DNA of 64,000 bases from Streptomyces alboflavus (lineage in GTDB: Bacteria; Actinomycetota; Actinomycetes; Streptomycetales; Streptomycetaceae): NCBI RefSeq assembly GCF_000716675.1, contig NZ_JNXT01000012.1, positions 1 to 64,000 of the forward strand, read 5' to 3'. Position numbers and translations under genes: made by a program. Position 1 is the stretch's first letter; each line of letters begins with the position of its first letter. Under the pieces are notes generated by a model, which did no database searches, was not told the DNA's origin, and saw only the letters and a program-made list of their open reading frames with translations. Below, piece after piece: positions 42,020-52,969 of the stretch.

Positions 42020-42877
42020 TCAGCGCGCGGCGAGCGCGGCGTCCACGTGGGCGAGCAGGGCCGCGTGCATGTCGTCGGGGCGGGTGCCGGGTCCTTCCGG
42101 GGTGCCGGCGAGGACCTGGGCGGCGAGGCCGTCGATGAGGGCGGTCAGGTGCAGGGCGGCCGCTTCGGGGTCGACGGTCCTGAACGCGCCCTGGGCGACG
42201 CCGCGCCGGACGACGTCGGCGACGGTGGCGCGCCACTGCCGGTAGTACTCGGTGTGCAGGCGGCCGACGGCGGTGGAGCGGGCCGCCTCGGCCCACAGGT
42301 CGAGCCAGACGCTCCACTGGTCGCGCTGCTGGGCGGTGCGGGGGGTCTGGAGCTCGATGAGCTGGCGCAGTTCGTCGGCGGCGTCGGCCGCGTCGGCGAT
42401 CCGGGCGGCCCTGCGGGCGGTGTCCTCGTCCATGCACCAGCGCGCGGCCGCCTCCAAGAGGTCGTCGCGGCCGGGGAAGTGGTAGTGGATGGCGGCGGTG
42501 CTGGTCTCGCAGGCCTTGGCGATGTCCTGGACGCGGACGGCGTGGAAGCCGTGGTCGGCGATGAGGCGGACAGTCTCGCGGATGATCTGCAACGGCCGCC
42601 CTTCGGGGGGCGTCGCGGCCCGCCGTCCGCGCGGGACGGCGGGGCGGGCCGCGGCCGGGCCCGCGCCGCCGCGGGTGCCGAGCAGCCAGGCCGCGTCGAC
42701 GTCGGCGATGTCCGCGATCCGGGCCAGCTCCGCCGCGGTGAAGCGCCGGGTGCCGCTCAGGGAGCGCGACAGCTTCGACGGGTCCATGACGATCCGCCGC
42801 GCGAACTCGCGCTGGGTCACGCCCGCCGCGGCGATGACCTCACGGACACGGGTGGGGACGTCGGGGCCTTGCTCCAT
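42020..42877 (-). CDS. XRE-TetR fusion regulator
   Basis: A 285-residue protein with two separate DNA-binding modules. Residues about 8-62 form a Cro/C1-type HTH ([41 protein letters not shown]). After a Pro/Arg linker, residues about 95-140 form a TetR HTH ([36 protein letters not shown]), followed by an all-helical TetR ligand domain. It lies directly upstream of and in the same direction as the carnitine operon (gap 118 bp), so it is the probable regulator. The start ATG 42877 has GGTGG five bases upstream; GTG 42886 is an alternative. A 22-bp palindrome lies about 90 bp upstream. Confidence 0.85.
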   Translation of the reverse strand: MEQGPDVPTRVREVIAAAGVTQREFARRIVMDPSKLSRSLSGTRRFTAAELARIADIADVDAAWLLGTRGGAGPAAARPAVPRGRRAATPPEGRPLQIIRETVRLIADHGFHAVRVQDIAKACETSTAAIHYHFPGRDDLLEAAARWCMDEDTARRAARIADAADAADELRQLIELQTPRTAQQRDQWSVWLDLWAEAARSTAVGRLHTEYYRQWRATVADVVRRGVAQGAFRTVDPEAAALHLTALIDGLAAQVLAGTPEGPGTRPDDMHAALLAHVDAALAAR

Positions 42878-42964
42878 GCCGGCCACCGTACCCGCGCATT
42901 GAGATCAGCACAACGCGAGCTTCATGATTCTCCTGCTGCACTCGCTGCTTTACGCCATTGCGAT

Positions 42965-42986
42965 GCTGACTGATGCATCAGTCAGC
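42965..42986. promoter_or_regulatory. 22-bp perfect palindrome, candidate operator
   Basis: A perfect dyad with core TGACTGATGCATCAGTCA, extended outside by CATTGC/GCAATG with a 3-base offset. It is unusually AT-rich for this DNA. It covers the MFS gene stop (42978-42980) and lies 88 bp upstream of the XRE-TetR start, the normal distance for an autoregulatory TetR site. No T-run follows, so it is less like a terminator. Confidence 0.65.
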
Positions 42987-44501
42987 GCAATGCCCCTGGT
43001 GCCCCGGGCGCCCCGTGCCGCCCCTGGGCCCCGTCCGCACCCACCCCCGCCGCACCGCCACCGGCGCCGACACCACCCCGAGCACCGCCACCCACCCGCA
43101 CACACCCGCCCAGCCCAGCGTCGCGTACGCGAGGGCACCGAGCGACGAACCCGCGGCGCCGCCGATGAAGGCGCACGTCATGTAGGCCGTGTTGAGGCGG
43201 CTGCGGGCCTCGCCGCTGAGGGCGAAGATCCGCACCTGGTTGGCGACCATCCCGGACTGCATGGCCACGTCCAGGAGCAGCGTGCCGAGGGCCAGGCCCA
43301 CGAGCCCGGCCACGCCGCCGAGCCCGCCGAGGGCGAGGACGCCCGCCGACGCGACGACCGCGACCAGGCAGACGGCGTTCACCGCGTCCGGGCCGCGCCG
43401 GTCGATCTGGCGGCCCGCGAACGGCGTCGCCAGCATCGTGCCCGCGTTCACCAGGGCCAGCGCGCCGACCGCCGACGCGCCGAGGCCGTACGTCCCGCTC
43501 GTCAGGAAGAGGGCGACCCCCGTCCACAGCGCCTGGAACGCCGCGAAGGCCGTCGCCTGGTAGAAGCACGAGAGCCTGAGCAGGGGCTCGGTGCGCAGCA
43601 GCCGCAGCGACTCGGCGAGCAGGGCCGGATAGCGCTGGCTCGACGTCGGCACGGTGCGGGGCAGACTGCGGGCGAGGACGGCCCCGATCAGGAGCGCCAC
43701 CACGGCCGTCACGAGGTAGGGCGCCCGCCAGCCGAGCCACTCGCCGAGCGCGCCGCCGAACGCCCGCGAGAGCAGCATGCCGCCGATGGATCCGCTCAGG
43801 AGGGTGCCGGTGACGGCGCCCCGGCGCTCGGCGGGGACGAGTCCCGCCGCCATGGGCGCCACGACGGGGGCCACGACCGTCGTGACGCCGACGAGCACGC
43901 TCGCGCCGAGCAGCGGCGGCAGCGCGGGCGCGGCACTCGCGGCGAGCAGCCCGGCGCCGCTGAGGGCGAACAGGGTGGCGATGAGCGTGCGGTGCGGGAC
44001 GCGGTCGCCGAGCGGCACCAGGAAGAAGATGCCGAGGGCGTAGCCGAACTGGGCCGCGGTCACCACGAGGGCCGCCGTGTCACCGGACACGTCGAGCCCG
44101 GAGGCGACCAGCGGGCTGACGGCCTGCGGGAAGTAGATGTTGCCGACGGCGACGCCACAGGCCACGGCCAGGAGGAGCACCATGCCGCGGCTGAGGGAGT
44201 CGCGGGGGGCGGGGGCTTCTGGGGCGGGAGTTCGCTGAGCGGAGGCTTTCGGAGCCGCGGCTTCGAGCGCGGGAGTTTCCCGAGCGGGGGCTTCCGAAGC
44301 GGCGACTTCCAGAGCGGAAGTTCCCGAAGCGGGAGTTCCCGAAGCGGCGACTTCCAGAGCGGGAGTTCCCGAAGCGGATGTCTCCGAAGCCGGAGGTGCC
44401 GATCCGGCGCGGGCCAAGGCTTCCGGAGCAGCGGCCTCCGGGGAGCGGGGCGCTGAAGCGGCCGGTATCGGCCCCGGCGTGGGCGTGGTGCGTTCGGTCA
44501 C
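42978..44501 (-). CDS. MFS transporter with pentapeptide-repeat N-terminal extension
   Basis: A 507-residue major facilitator with twelve predicted helices beginning at MVLLLAVACGVAVGNIYFPQAV; the loop motif GDRVPHRTLI after helix 2 and the repeated PAERRGAVTGTLLSG region suit a drug/metabolite exporter. The first 100 residues are a low-complexity cytoplasmic extension of about a dozen degenerate pentapeptides (GTPAS, EVAAS, ETPAL type), encoded by 15-bp repeats between roughly 44230 and 44400. Start GTG 44501; an internal start just before the first helix is also possible (SLSRGM), which would remove the repeats. Cargo unknown. Confidence 0.83.
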   Translation of the reverse strand: MTERTTPTPGPIPAASAPRSPEAAAPEALARAGSAPPASETSASGTPALEVAASGTPASGTSALEVAASEAPARETPALEAAAPKASAQRTPAPEAPAPRDSLSRGMVLLLAVACGVAVGNIYFPQAVSPLVASGLDVSGDTAALVVTAAQFGYALGIFFLVPLGDRVPHRTLIATLFALSGAGLLAASAAPALPPLLGASVLVGVTTVVAPVVAPMAAGLVPAERRGAVTGTLLSGSIGGMLLSRAFGGALGEWLGWRAPYLVTAVVALLIGAVLARSLPRTVPTSSQRYPALLAESLRLLRTEPLLRLSCFYQATAFAAFQALWTGVALFLTSGTYGLGASAVGALALVNAGTMLATPFAGRQIDRRGPDAVNAVCLVAVVASAGVLALGGLGGVAGLVGLALGTLLLDVAMQSGMVANQVRIFALSGEARSRLNTAYMTCAFIGGAAGSSLGALAYATLGWAGVCGWVAVLGVVSAPVAVRRGWVRTGPRGGTGRPGHQGHCAD

Positions 44502-44658
44502 GAGGGATCACCTTCGCCGCTGCGGCCCCCGCGCACAAGGCATTTCTCCCCCTGGCCCCGGCCCGGCCGCACCCCCGCCCACCTGCGCGGCTTGCCCCTT
44601 CCCCGCGCGTCAGGGATTAGCTTCGCGGCCCTCTCCACCCCACCACCGAGGAGCCACC

Positions 44659-45744
44659 ATGACGCCCACCCCTGACTCCCCTCACTCCCCCGAGACCACC
44701 GACACCCCTCGCACCCCCACCCTCCCCCGCGTCTCCCGAGAGGTCAGGCTCGCCGCCGCCCCCGACGGGCTGCCGAGGGCGGGTGACTTCGCCGTCGTCG
44801 AGGTGCCCGTACCCGTCCCGGGGCCGGGCGAAGTCCTCGTGCGCAACCGCTGCTTCCACGTCTTCGCGGCCCTGCGGACGCTGATCGGCGGCGGGGTCGA
44901 GGGCTCCCCGTTCCCGGCGCTGAAGGTCGGCGACACGCTGTTCGGCACGGCCGTCGGCGAGGTTGTCGCGGCGGGCAGCGACAACGGCGACGGCGGTCCG
45001 CGCGTCGGCGAGACGGTGTCGCACTGGCAGGGCTGGCGGGAGTACGCGGCCGTGCCCGCCGCCACCTGCCGGGCGCTCGGCGACGCGCTCCCCGACCCGG
45101 TCGCCCCTCTCGTGCCCGGCTGGACGGCGTACCACGCCCTGACCGGCATCGCCGAAGTGCGCACCGGCGACACGGTGTTCGTCACCGGCGGCGCGGGCTC
45201 CCTCGGCTCCCTGGCCGGGCAGCTCGCACGGCACCTCGGCGCGGGGCGCGTCATCGGCAGCACCGGCTCCGCCTGGAAGGCCGGGCGGATGACGGCCGGA
45301 CTCGGCTACGACGCCGTGGTCGTACGCGGCGCGGAACCCCTGGCCGAGCAGCTCGCGAAGGCCGCGCCCGACGGGCTCGACGTGGTCTTCGACACCGTCG
45401 GCGGCGCCGAGTTGCGCGCGGCCCTGGACGCCGCCCGCCCCGGGGCGCGGTTCGCCCTGGTGGGCGCGCTGTCGGGCCAGCTCGACTCGGAACTCCGGGG
45501 CACCGCGGCGCCGGTGGAGATCGACACGTTCGCCCTGATCGTCAAGGGGGTCACGCTGCGCGGCACCAGGGCCACCGAGGACCCGCGCGCGCACGTGGAG
45601 TGGGAGGAGCGGTTCGGGGCCCTGCTGCGCTCCGGCGAGATCGTCCTGCCGTACGAGCGGGTGGCGGGCATGGACGCGGCGCCGCGCGCGTTGGAGGAGG
45701 TGATGCGGGGGCGGCACCTCGGGACGGTGGTCGTGGAGCTCTAG
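44659..45744 (+). CDS. NADP-dependent MDR oxidoreductase (leukotriene B4 dehydrogenase/CurA-like)
   Basis: A 361-residue zinc-free MDR enzyme. EVRLAAAPDGLPRAGDFAVVEVPVPVPGPGEVLVRNRCF and LVPGWTAYHALTGIAEVRTGDTVFVTGGAGSLGSLAGQLARHLGAGRVIGSTGS fit the PTGR/CurA group, which reduces activated double bonds with NADPH. A 28-residue Thr/Pro-rich N-terminus precedes the domain. GAGGAG lies 7 bases before ATG 44659. A MerR gene follows 57 bp downstream on the same strand, suggesting co-transcription. Confidence 0.87.
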   Translation: MTPTPDSPHSPETTDTPRTPTLPRVSREVRLAAAPDGLPRAGDFAVVEVPVPVPGPGEVLVRNRCFHVFAALRTLIGGGVEGSPFPALKVGDTLFGTAVGEVVAAGSDNGDGGPRVGETVSHWQGWREYAAVPAATCRALGDALPDPVAPLVPGWTAYHALTGIAEVRTGDTVFVTGGAGSLGSLAGQLARHLGAGRVIGSTGSAWKAGRMTAGLGYDAVVVRGAEPLAEQLAKAAPDGLDVVFDTVGGAELRAALDAARPGARFALVGALSGQLDSELRGTAAPVEIDTFALIVKGVTLRGTRATEDPRAHVEWEERFGALLRSGEIVLPYERVAGMDAAPRALEEVMRGRHLGTVVVEL

Positions 45745-45801
45745 GGCCGAGCCCTGGAGAACCTGGCCTGCGGGCTCCCGAGGACCTGGAGGGGATCACG
45801 G

Positions 45802-46353
45802 ATGCGGATCGGTGACGCGGCCGCCGCCGCGGGGACGACACCCCGCGCGCTGCGTTTCTACGAGGAGCGCGGGCTGCTGTCGCCGCGCCGCAGCCCGACC
45901 GGGCAGCGCGAGTACGAGCCGGGTGACGTGGCACGCGTCCGCGTCGTCCGGCAGCTGCTCGCGCTCGGCCTGACGGTCGAGGACATCCGCGCCTGCGCCG
46001 CGGGCCTCGGCCTCCTGGGCGACGACGGCCTGCCGCTGCCCGGCGAGGCGTCCCGCGGCCGGTGCGGGCTCAGCCCTGGCGTCGCCGAGCAGCGCATCGA
46101 CCAGCTCGACGCGGAGATCGCGCGGCTCACCGGGCTGCGGCAGCGGCTCGCGCGCCGGTTGACGGCGATCCGCGCGGCGGCTCTCGCGCCCGGGGACGCA
46201 CGCGGCACACGGACCGACGAGGAGCACACGGCACCACCGAAGATGTCGACCCCTGCACGGCCGGAGAAGCCTGCCCCAGCGCGGCCGGACGCCCCGTCGA
46301 GACCCCCGGCACGATGCCACTCCCGCAACACCCGCCCCCGCACGGGTGTTTGA
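45802..46353 (+). CDS. MerR-family regulator
   Basis: A 183-residue MerR protein: HTH MRIGDAAAAAGTTPRALRFYEERGLLSPRRSPTGQREY followed by DVARVRVVRQLLALGLTVEDIRACAAG and a dimerisation helix (IDQLDAEIARLTGLRQRLARRL). It lacks the C-terminal metal-binding Cys set of metal sensors (a single Cys in GRCGLSPG); the last 50 residues are Pro/Arg-rich and disordered. GGAGGGG precedes the ATG. It is probably co-transcribed with the MDR gene and may control it. Confidence 0.87.
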   Translation: MRIGDAAAAAGTTPRALRFYEERGLLSPRRSPTGQREYEPGDVARVRVVRQLLALGLTVEDIRACAAGLGLLGDDGLPLPGEASRGRCGLSPGVAEQRIDQLDAEIARLTGLRQRLARRLTAIRAAALAPGDARGTRTDEEHTAPPKMSTPARPEKPAPARPDAPSRPPARCHSRNTRPRTGV

Positions 46354-46363
46354 CCCGGGGGCG
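46333..46363 (+). terminator. Hairpin at the MerR 3' end
   Basis: CGCCCCCG (46333-46340) pairs with CGGGGGCG (46356-46363), spanning the MerR stop, followed by ATTTC. It would separate merR transcription from geosmin synthase. Confidence 0.5.
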
Positions 46364-46436
46364 ATTTCGGCCCGGCGTATCACGCGATGGTGTGACCGGG
46401 GGCGGCGCCCGGCATCCGACGGCGCGGCCCGGGTAG

Positions 46437-48695
<2,259 letters not shown>

Positions 48696-48798
48696 GCCGT
48701 GCGGGCGGGGGCGGGTAAGGTCGGCGGTCGGGCCGATCACCGGGGTCGGCCCGGGGCCGGCGCGGTCCGGCCCCGGGAACATGGGGAGGGCGCGCGCC

Positions 48799-50625
48799 GT
48801 GCGGGAGCCGAACCACGTCCACCCGGCCACCCCCGGAGCCCCCGCCCGCTGGCTCACCGTCGCCCCCGAACGCACCGTGCTCGGCGTCATCCACAACGTG
48901 ACCTCGGCGACCCGGCTGCTCGACCTGCTCACCGTCTTCGACGGCGACCGGCGGGTGCAGACCCTGTTCACCTGCACCGGCTCCTCCCCGTTCGCGGACG
49001 GCGTCGCGGAGTTCGCCGCCGCCCGCGAACTCCCCTTCCTCCCCTGGGACGAAGCGGTGAAGACGGAGTTCGACCTGGCGATCGGCACGAGCCGCGGCGG
49101 AGCCCTGCACAGCATCTCCGCACCGCTCCTGGGCGCCCCGCACGGAGCCGGATACAATAAAAGACTCAGCAGCCGGGAGCCGGGAGCCGGGAGCCGGGAG
49201 CCGGGAGCCGGGAGCCGGGAGCCGGGAGCCTTCGGCCTGACGGCTGAATGGCTCGTGTACGACGGCGAGTTGATACCGTCCGCGATCGTCCTCTCCCACG
49301 AGGAACAGCTCGCCCGGCTGCGCGTCGGCTGCCCCGAGGCCCTGCCGGTGGCGCACGTCGTCGGCGACCCCTGCATGGACCGCCTCCGCGCCTCCCTCCC
49401 CTTCCGCGCCGAGTACCGCGCCGCGCTCGGCGTCCGCCCCGACCAGCACCTGCTCGTCCTCAGCTCGACCTGGGGCCGCGGCTCCCTCCTCGGCGCCGCG
49501 GGCGACCTGGTGCTCCGCGCGCTCGCGGAACTCCCCCACGACTCCTTCCGCGTCCTCGCCGCCGTCCACCCCAACGCCTGGTACGGGCACGGGGGTTGGC
49601 AGCTCCGCTCGTGGCTGCGACCCCACCTGGACGCCGGGCTGCTGCTCCCGCCGCCCACGGACGGCACCTGGCAGGCGGCGCTGTGCGCGGCGGACGCGTT
49701 CGTCGGCGACCACGGCTCGGTGACGCTGTACGCGGCGGGGCTCGGCCTGCCCGGACTGCTCGGCGCGTTCGACGAGGACAGCGTGGCCGCGGGCTCCCCC
49801 ATGGCGGCCCTCGGTGAGGCGCTGCCCCGCGTCTCGCCCGCGCTGCCCCTCGCCGCCCAGCTGGAGCGCGCCGCCCGCGATCAGCCGACGGACCTCCGGC
49901 TCGCCGCCGTCACCTCGCAGATCACCTCCCACCCGGGCGAGGCCCCGGCCCGCCTGCGCCGCCTCTGCTACCGCATGCTCGACCTGGACGAGCCCGCGGC
50001 CCCGCTCGCGCCGCGCCCCGTCGACGTACCGCGCGACCTGCCGTCGGCACCCCGCCCACCCGTGGAACGGCCGCTGTTCGTCGAGGCCGTGGTGACGTCC
50101 GGCGACGGCGACGACGCGACCACGGGCCCACACCCGCCCCTGGAGCCCGCCGGGCCGACCGAGCTCCTGATCCGGCGCCACCCCGCCCACGCCCGCGCCG
50201 CCGCCACCCCGCACCCGCCGCCCACCGACGCCCACCTCTCCGTCACCGCGGGCGAACCCGACGCCCGTTGGGCGCAGGCAGCGGACGTGGTCACGGCCCG
50301 CACACCCGCGTCCGGGCCCCGTCTCACCACGCTCACCGATGAGTTGTTGGCGGCCCACCCGGGCTGTGCGCTGGTCGCCGTGGAGCAAGAGGACGGCCGG
50401 TACTTGCTGCGCGCCCGCAACGGCGCTTCCTTTCACGGGTGTTGGGAGTCTCTGCCCGCCTGGGCCACGACATCTCTCACCGCTTCGGCGGTGTACGCCT
50501 GGCTGCTCCAGCACGGGGAGAGCCTGGCGGGCGAGGTGCTGGTGCGGCTCACGCCGGACGGCGTACCGGCGCGTCTGCGCGTGTGGCGCCTCGGCACGAA
50601 CCCCGCTCCGCACAGCGCCAGTTGA
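48799..50625 (+). CDS. Uncharacterised GT-B-like protein with heptanucleotide microsatellite
   Basis: A 608-residue protein of unknown function. The first 400 residues look like a two-Rossmann glycosyl/glycerophosphotransferase fold: VLGVIHNVTSATRLLDLLTVFDGDRRVQTLFTCTGSS, APHGAGYNK, SHEEQLARL, PVAHVVGDPCMDRL, LLVLSSTWGRGSLL, and the acceptor-proximal CAADAFVGDHGSVTLYAAGLGLPGLL. The last 200 residues are Pro-rich and then form a small domain (GCALVAVEQEDGRYLLRARNG). GTG 48799 is preferred because GGGGAGGG is 8 bases upstream; ATG 48781 is within that signal. A (AGCCGGG) repeat near codon 125 encodes SREPGAG units. It ends 3 bp from the convergent STAND gene. Confidence 0.7.
   Translation: MREPNHVHPATPGAPARWLTVAPERTVLGVIHNVTSATRLLDLLTVFDGDRRVQTLFTCTGSSPFADGVAEFAAARELPFLPWDEAVKTEFDLAIGTSRGGALHSISAPLLGAPHGAGYNKRLSSREPGAGSREPGAGSREPGAFGLTAEWLVYDGELIPSAIVLSHEEQLARLRVGCPEALPVAHVVGDPCMDRLRASLPFRAEYRAALGVRPDQHLLVLSSTWGRGSLLGAAGDLVLRALAELPHDSFRVLAAVHPNAWYGHGGWQLRSWLRPHLDAGLLLPPPTDGTWQAALCAADAFVGDHGSVTLYAAGLGLPGLLGAFDEDSVAAGSPMAALGEALPRVSPALPLAAQLERAARDQPTDLRLAAVTSQITSHPGEAPARLRRLCYRMLDLDEPAAPLAPRPVDVPRDLPSAPRPPVERPLFVEAVVTSGDGDDATTGPHPPLEPAGPTELLIRRHPAHARAAATPHPPPTDAHLSVTAGEPDARWAQAADVVTARTPASGPRLTTLTDELLAAHPGCALVAVEQEDGRYLLRARNGASFHGCWESLPAWATTSLTASAVYAWLLQHGESLAGEVLVRLTPDGVPARLRVWRLGTNPAPHSAS
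49171..49230 (+). repeat. Heptanucleotide microsatellite inside a coding gene
   Basis: AGCCGGG is repeated eight times without error (49171-49226) plus four bases. Because 7 is not a multiple of 3, gain or loss of one unit shifts the reading frame. It follows an AT-rich patch (ATACAATAAAAGACTC, 49152-49167) that is out of character for this DNA. Confidence 0.93.
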
Positions 50626-50628
50626 CGC

Positions 50629-52893
50629 TCACGAGTCGCCGCCCTCGCCCAGTCGCTCCCGCGCCCCCGCCGCCGCCACGCTCCCCAACGTCCGGTACGT
50701 GTCGAGCGCCGCACGCCAGTCCTCCCGCGCCCGCGCCTCGTCGCCGCGCGCCGCACACGCGTCGCCCCGGGCGAGGCGGGCGTCGGCCTCCTCCTTGGGG
50801 GCGCCGCGTTCGCGGAGGAGGGTGATCGCCTCGTCCAGCGGGGCGACGGCCTCGTCGGCGCGGTCGGCGGCCAGGCGGGCCTGGGCGTAACGGGTCAGCG
50901 CGCGGGCCTCGTTGTAGCGGTCGGGCACGGGCAGCTCGGCGAAGAGGCGGCGTGCGCCGAGCAGGGCCTCGGCGGCCTCCTCGTGGAGGCGTGCGGCGCT
51001 CGCCGCGCGCCCCATGTGGTACTGGAGCAACGCCCGGCCGCGCGGGTGCGCCAGGTCTCCGAGCGCGCGCAGCGCCTGCCGGAAGCAGTCGAGGGCGTCC
51101 TGCGGGCGGTCCTGCTCCACCGCGACCTGGCCGAGGCCTTCGAGCGCGGAGGACTCGGTGCGGGCGTGCCCGGCCGCGCGGGCCTGGCTCAGGGCGAGCC
51201 CGTAGTGGTGCCCGGCCCGCTCCACGCTGTGCGCGCCACCCTGGTCGAAGAGGGCGAACGCCAGCTCGTAGTGGCAGCGGGCCAGGACGAGGGAGGCGTC
51301 GTCGGGCGCTTCGGCAACCCCGGCGGCACCGGCGTCTTCGGCGCCCCCGGCGGCTTCTGCACCCACGGCGGCCGGGCCCGGCCCCGCATCCGCCGCATCC
51401 GCAGCCCGAGCCTCCACCATCCGCTCGGCCGCCCGCACCCCCCGCTCGGCCACCTCCACCCACAACGTGTGGTGCTTCCGCCGGAAGAAGAAGCCTCGCA
51501 GCGCCTCCGCCAGGTCGCACACGAGGAGGTCATGGCCGCGCGTGAACTCCAGGCCGGTGAGGGCGGCGGCGTTCTCGCGGTCGGGTTCGAGGGCGTCCAG
51601 GGCCTCGGTCTCGCTGCCGAACACGCCGTCCAGGACGGTGGGGTCACGGAAGATCGCGGCGCGGCGCCAGCGGCCGGACACCAGCTGCTCGGCCGCCGCG
51701 GCCCGCCGCAGGTACCAGCCGGTGATGGTGGCCGCCGTCGCCGCGCCCTCGTCGGCGTCCGCGCGGGCGAGGGCGGCCGCGTACTCGTGGAGGAGGCCGT
51801 TCATGCGGCAGCGGCCGGGCGCGGGCCGTTCGAGGAGGTTGCCGTTGAGAAGCGTGCGCCGCGCCCGCGCGCCCGCTTCGGGGCCGCCCGCCAACGCGTC
51901 GACGAGTGCATCGGCGAACTCGGGCGTCGGGTTCAGGCCGAGCCCGCGGAACACGGCGGCCGTCGCGGGTTCGAGCGCGGCGTAGGAGTCCTCGAAGACG
52001 GACCGCAGGGAGTACGTGTGCGGGTCGTCGGGCACGGTCAGCGCCTCCTGGAAGGTGGGCAGGGCCAGGAGCCTGCGGACGAACTCCTCGACACCGCCCT
52101 CCAGCGGGTCCGCGGCGCGCGCCCCGGCGAGCCGGGCGGCGGCGGGCAGGCCCGCGAAGGCGGGGATGACGGTCCGGAGTAACTCCTGCCCCCGGTCCGT
52201 GAGTTCGGCGGCCGTCTCACGGCCCGCCGTGTCGAGGAACAGTTCCCGGCAGGACTCGTCGTCGAGCCCGGCGAGGCGGACGTACACGGGTTCGGAGCCC
52301 GGCAGGACAGGGCGCAGGCCGTTCAGGAGCAGACGGCTGGTGATCACGACCATGCTCTTCGGGTGCCCGGGGAGCAGCGGCGGGACCTGACCGGCCGTCA
52401 CGACGTCGTCGAGGATCACCAGGCAGGGTTCGTGCGCGGTGAGGTGGCGGTAGTACGCGGCGAGCGGCGCCGGGTCGGCGGGCATCTCGGCGCGCGGGGT
52501 GCCGAGCGCGGCGACGAACGACTCCAGGACGGAGCGGGTGTCGGCCGGTTCCAGGGCGCCGCGCGGGCTCATGTCGGCGTAGAGGACGCCGCCGGGGAAG
52601 TCCCTGCGGCGCCGCGCCGACCAGTGCAGGACGGCGCCGCTCTTGCCGATGCCCGGCGGCCCCGTCACCACGGCGACCTCGGCGGCGGCGCGCACGGGCC
52701 GGGCGTCGGCGGCGCGGTCGAGGGCGGCGCGCACCGGAAGGCGGTCGACGAGCCGTCCGGGCGCGGCGGGTGCCATGAACGGCACGCGCGGGGCCCGCAC
52801 TTCACCGCTCACGCACTGCCGCACGGTGACGTGACCCGCCTGGATGACGTCGCGGAAGGTCCCGCCCGAGATGTTGTTGGCCACCGAATCCAC
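50629..52893 (-). CDS. STAND/NB-ARC ATPase with TPR repeats
   Basis: A 754-residue signal-transduction ATPase. The N-terminus has a short motif NNISGGTFRDVIQAGHVTV shared by many Streptomyces STAND proteins. The NTPase has Walker A GPPGIGKS (78-85), Walker B CLVILDDV and a sensor-like VVITSR, followed by winged-helix-like ARC regions. From about residue 400 helical TPR-type repeats continue to the end, interrupted by an Ala/Gly/Glu linker (GPGPAAVGAEAAGG). No LuxR HTH and no catalytic effector domain is recognisable, so it may act as a sensor or scaffold. GTG start at 52893. It converges on the glycosyltransferase-like gene (3-bp gap). Confidence 0.85.
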   Translation of the reverse strand: MDSVANNISGGTFRDVIQAGHVTVRQCVSGEVRAPRVPFMAPAAPGRLVDRLPVRAALDRAADARPVRAAAEVAVVTGPPGIGKSGAVLHWSARRRRDFPGGVLYADMSPRGALEPADTRSVLESFVAALGTPRAEMPADPAPLAAYYRHLTAHEPCLVILDDVVTAGQVPPLLPGHPKSMVVITSRLLLNGLRPVLPGSEPVYVRLAGLDDESCRELFLDTAGRETAAELTDRGQELLRTVIPAFAGLPAAARLAGARAADPLEGGVEEFVRRLLALPTFQEALTVPDDPHTYSLRSVFEDSYAALEPATAAVFRGLGLNPTPEFADALVDALAGGPEAGARARRTLLNGNLLERPAPGRCRMNGLLHEYAAALARADADEGAATAATITGWYLRRAAAAEQLVSGRWRRAAIFRDPTVLDGVFGSETEALDALEPDRENAAALTGLEFTRGHDLLVCDLAEALRGFFFRRKHHTLWVEVAERGVRAAERMVEARAADAADAGPGPAAVGAEAAGGAEDAGAAGVAEAPDDASLVLARCHYELAFALFDQGGAHSVERAGHHYGLALSQARAAGHARTESSALEGLGQVAVEQDRPQDALDCFRQALRALGDLAHPRGRALLQYHMGRAASAARLHEEAAEALLGARRLFAELPVPDRYNEARALTRYAQARLAADRADEAVAPLDEAITLLRERGAPKEEADARLARGDACAARGDEARAREDWRAALDTYRTLGSVAAAGARERLGEGGDS

Positions 52894-52969
52894 CCGGGCA
52901 GTCTTCCAGGGCGCCGCGCCTGACGGAACGCCACCTCGCGCACCGGGCCGAGCAGGGGCCCGATGCGTC

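Noticed and set aside
46378..46397. TCAC-N6-GTGTGA-like dyad upstream of geosmin synthase as a cNMP-regulator site
   Set aside because: The orientation is reversed compared with known CRP-type sites and the match is weak.
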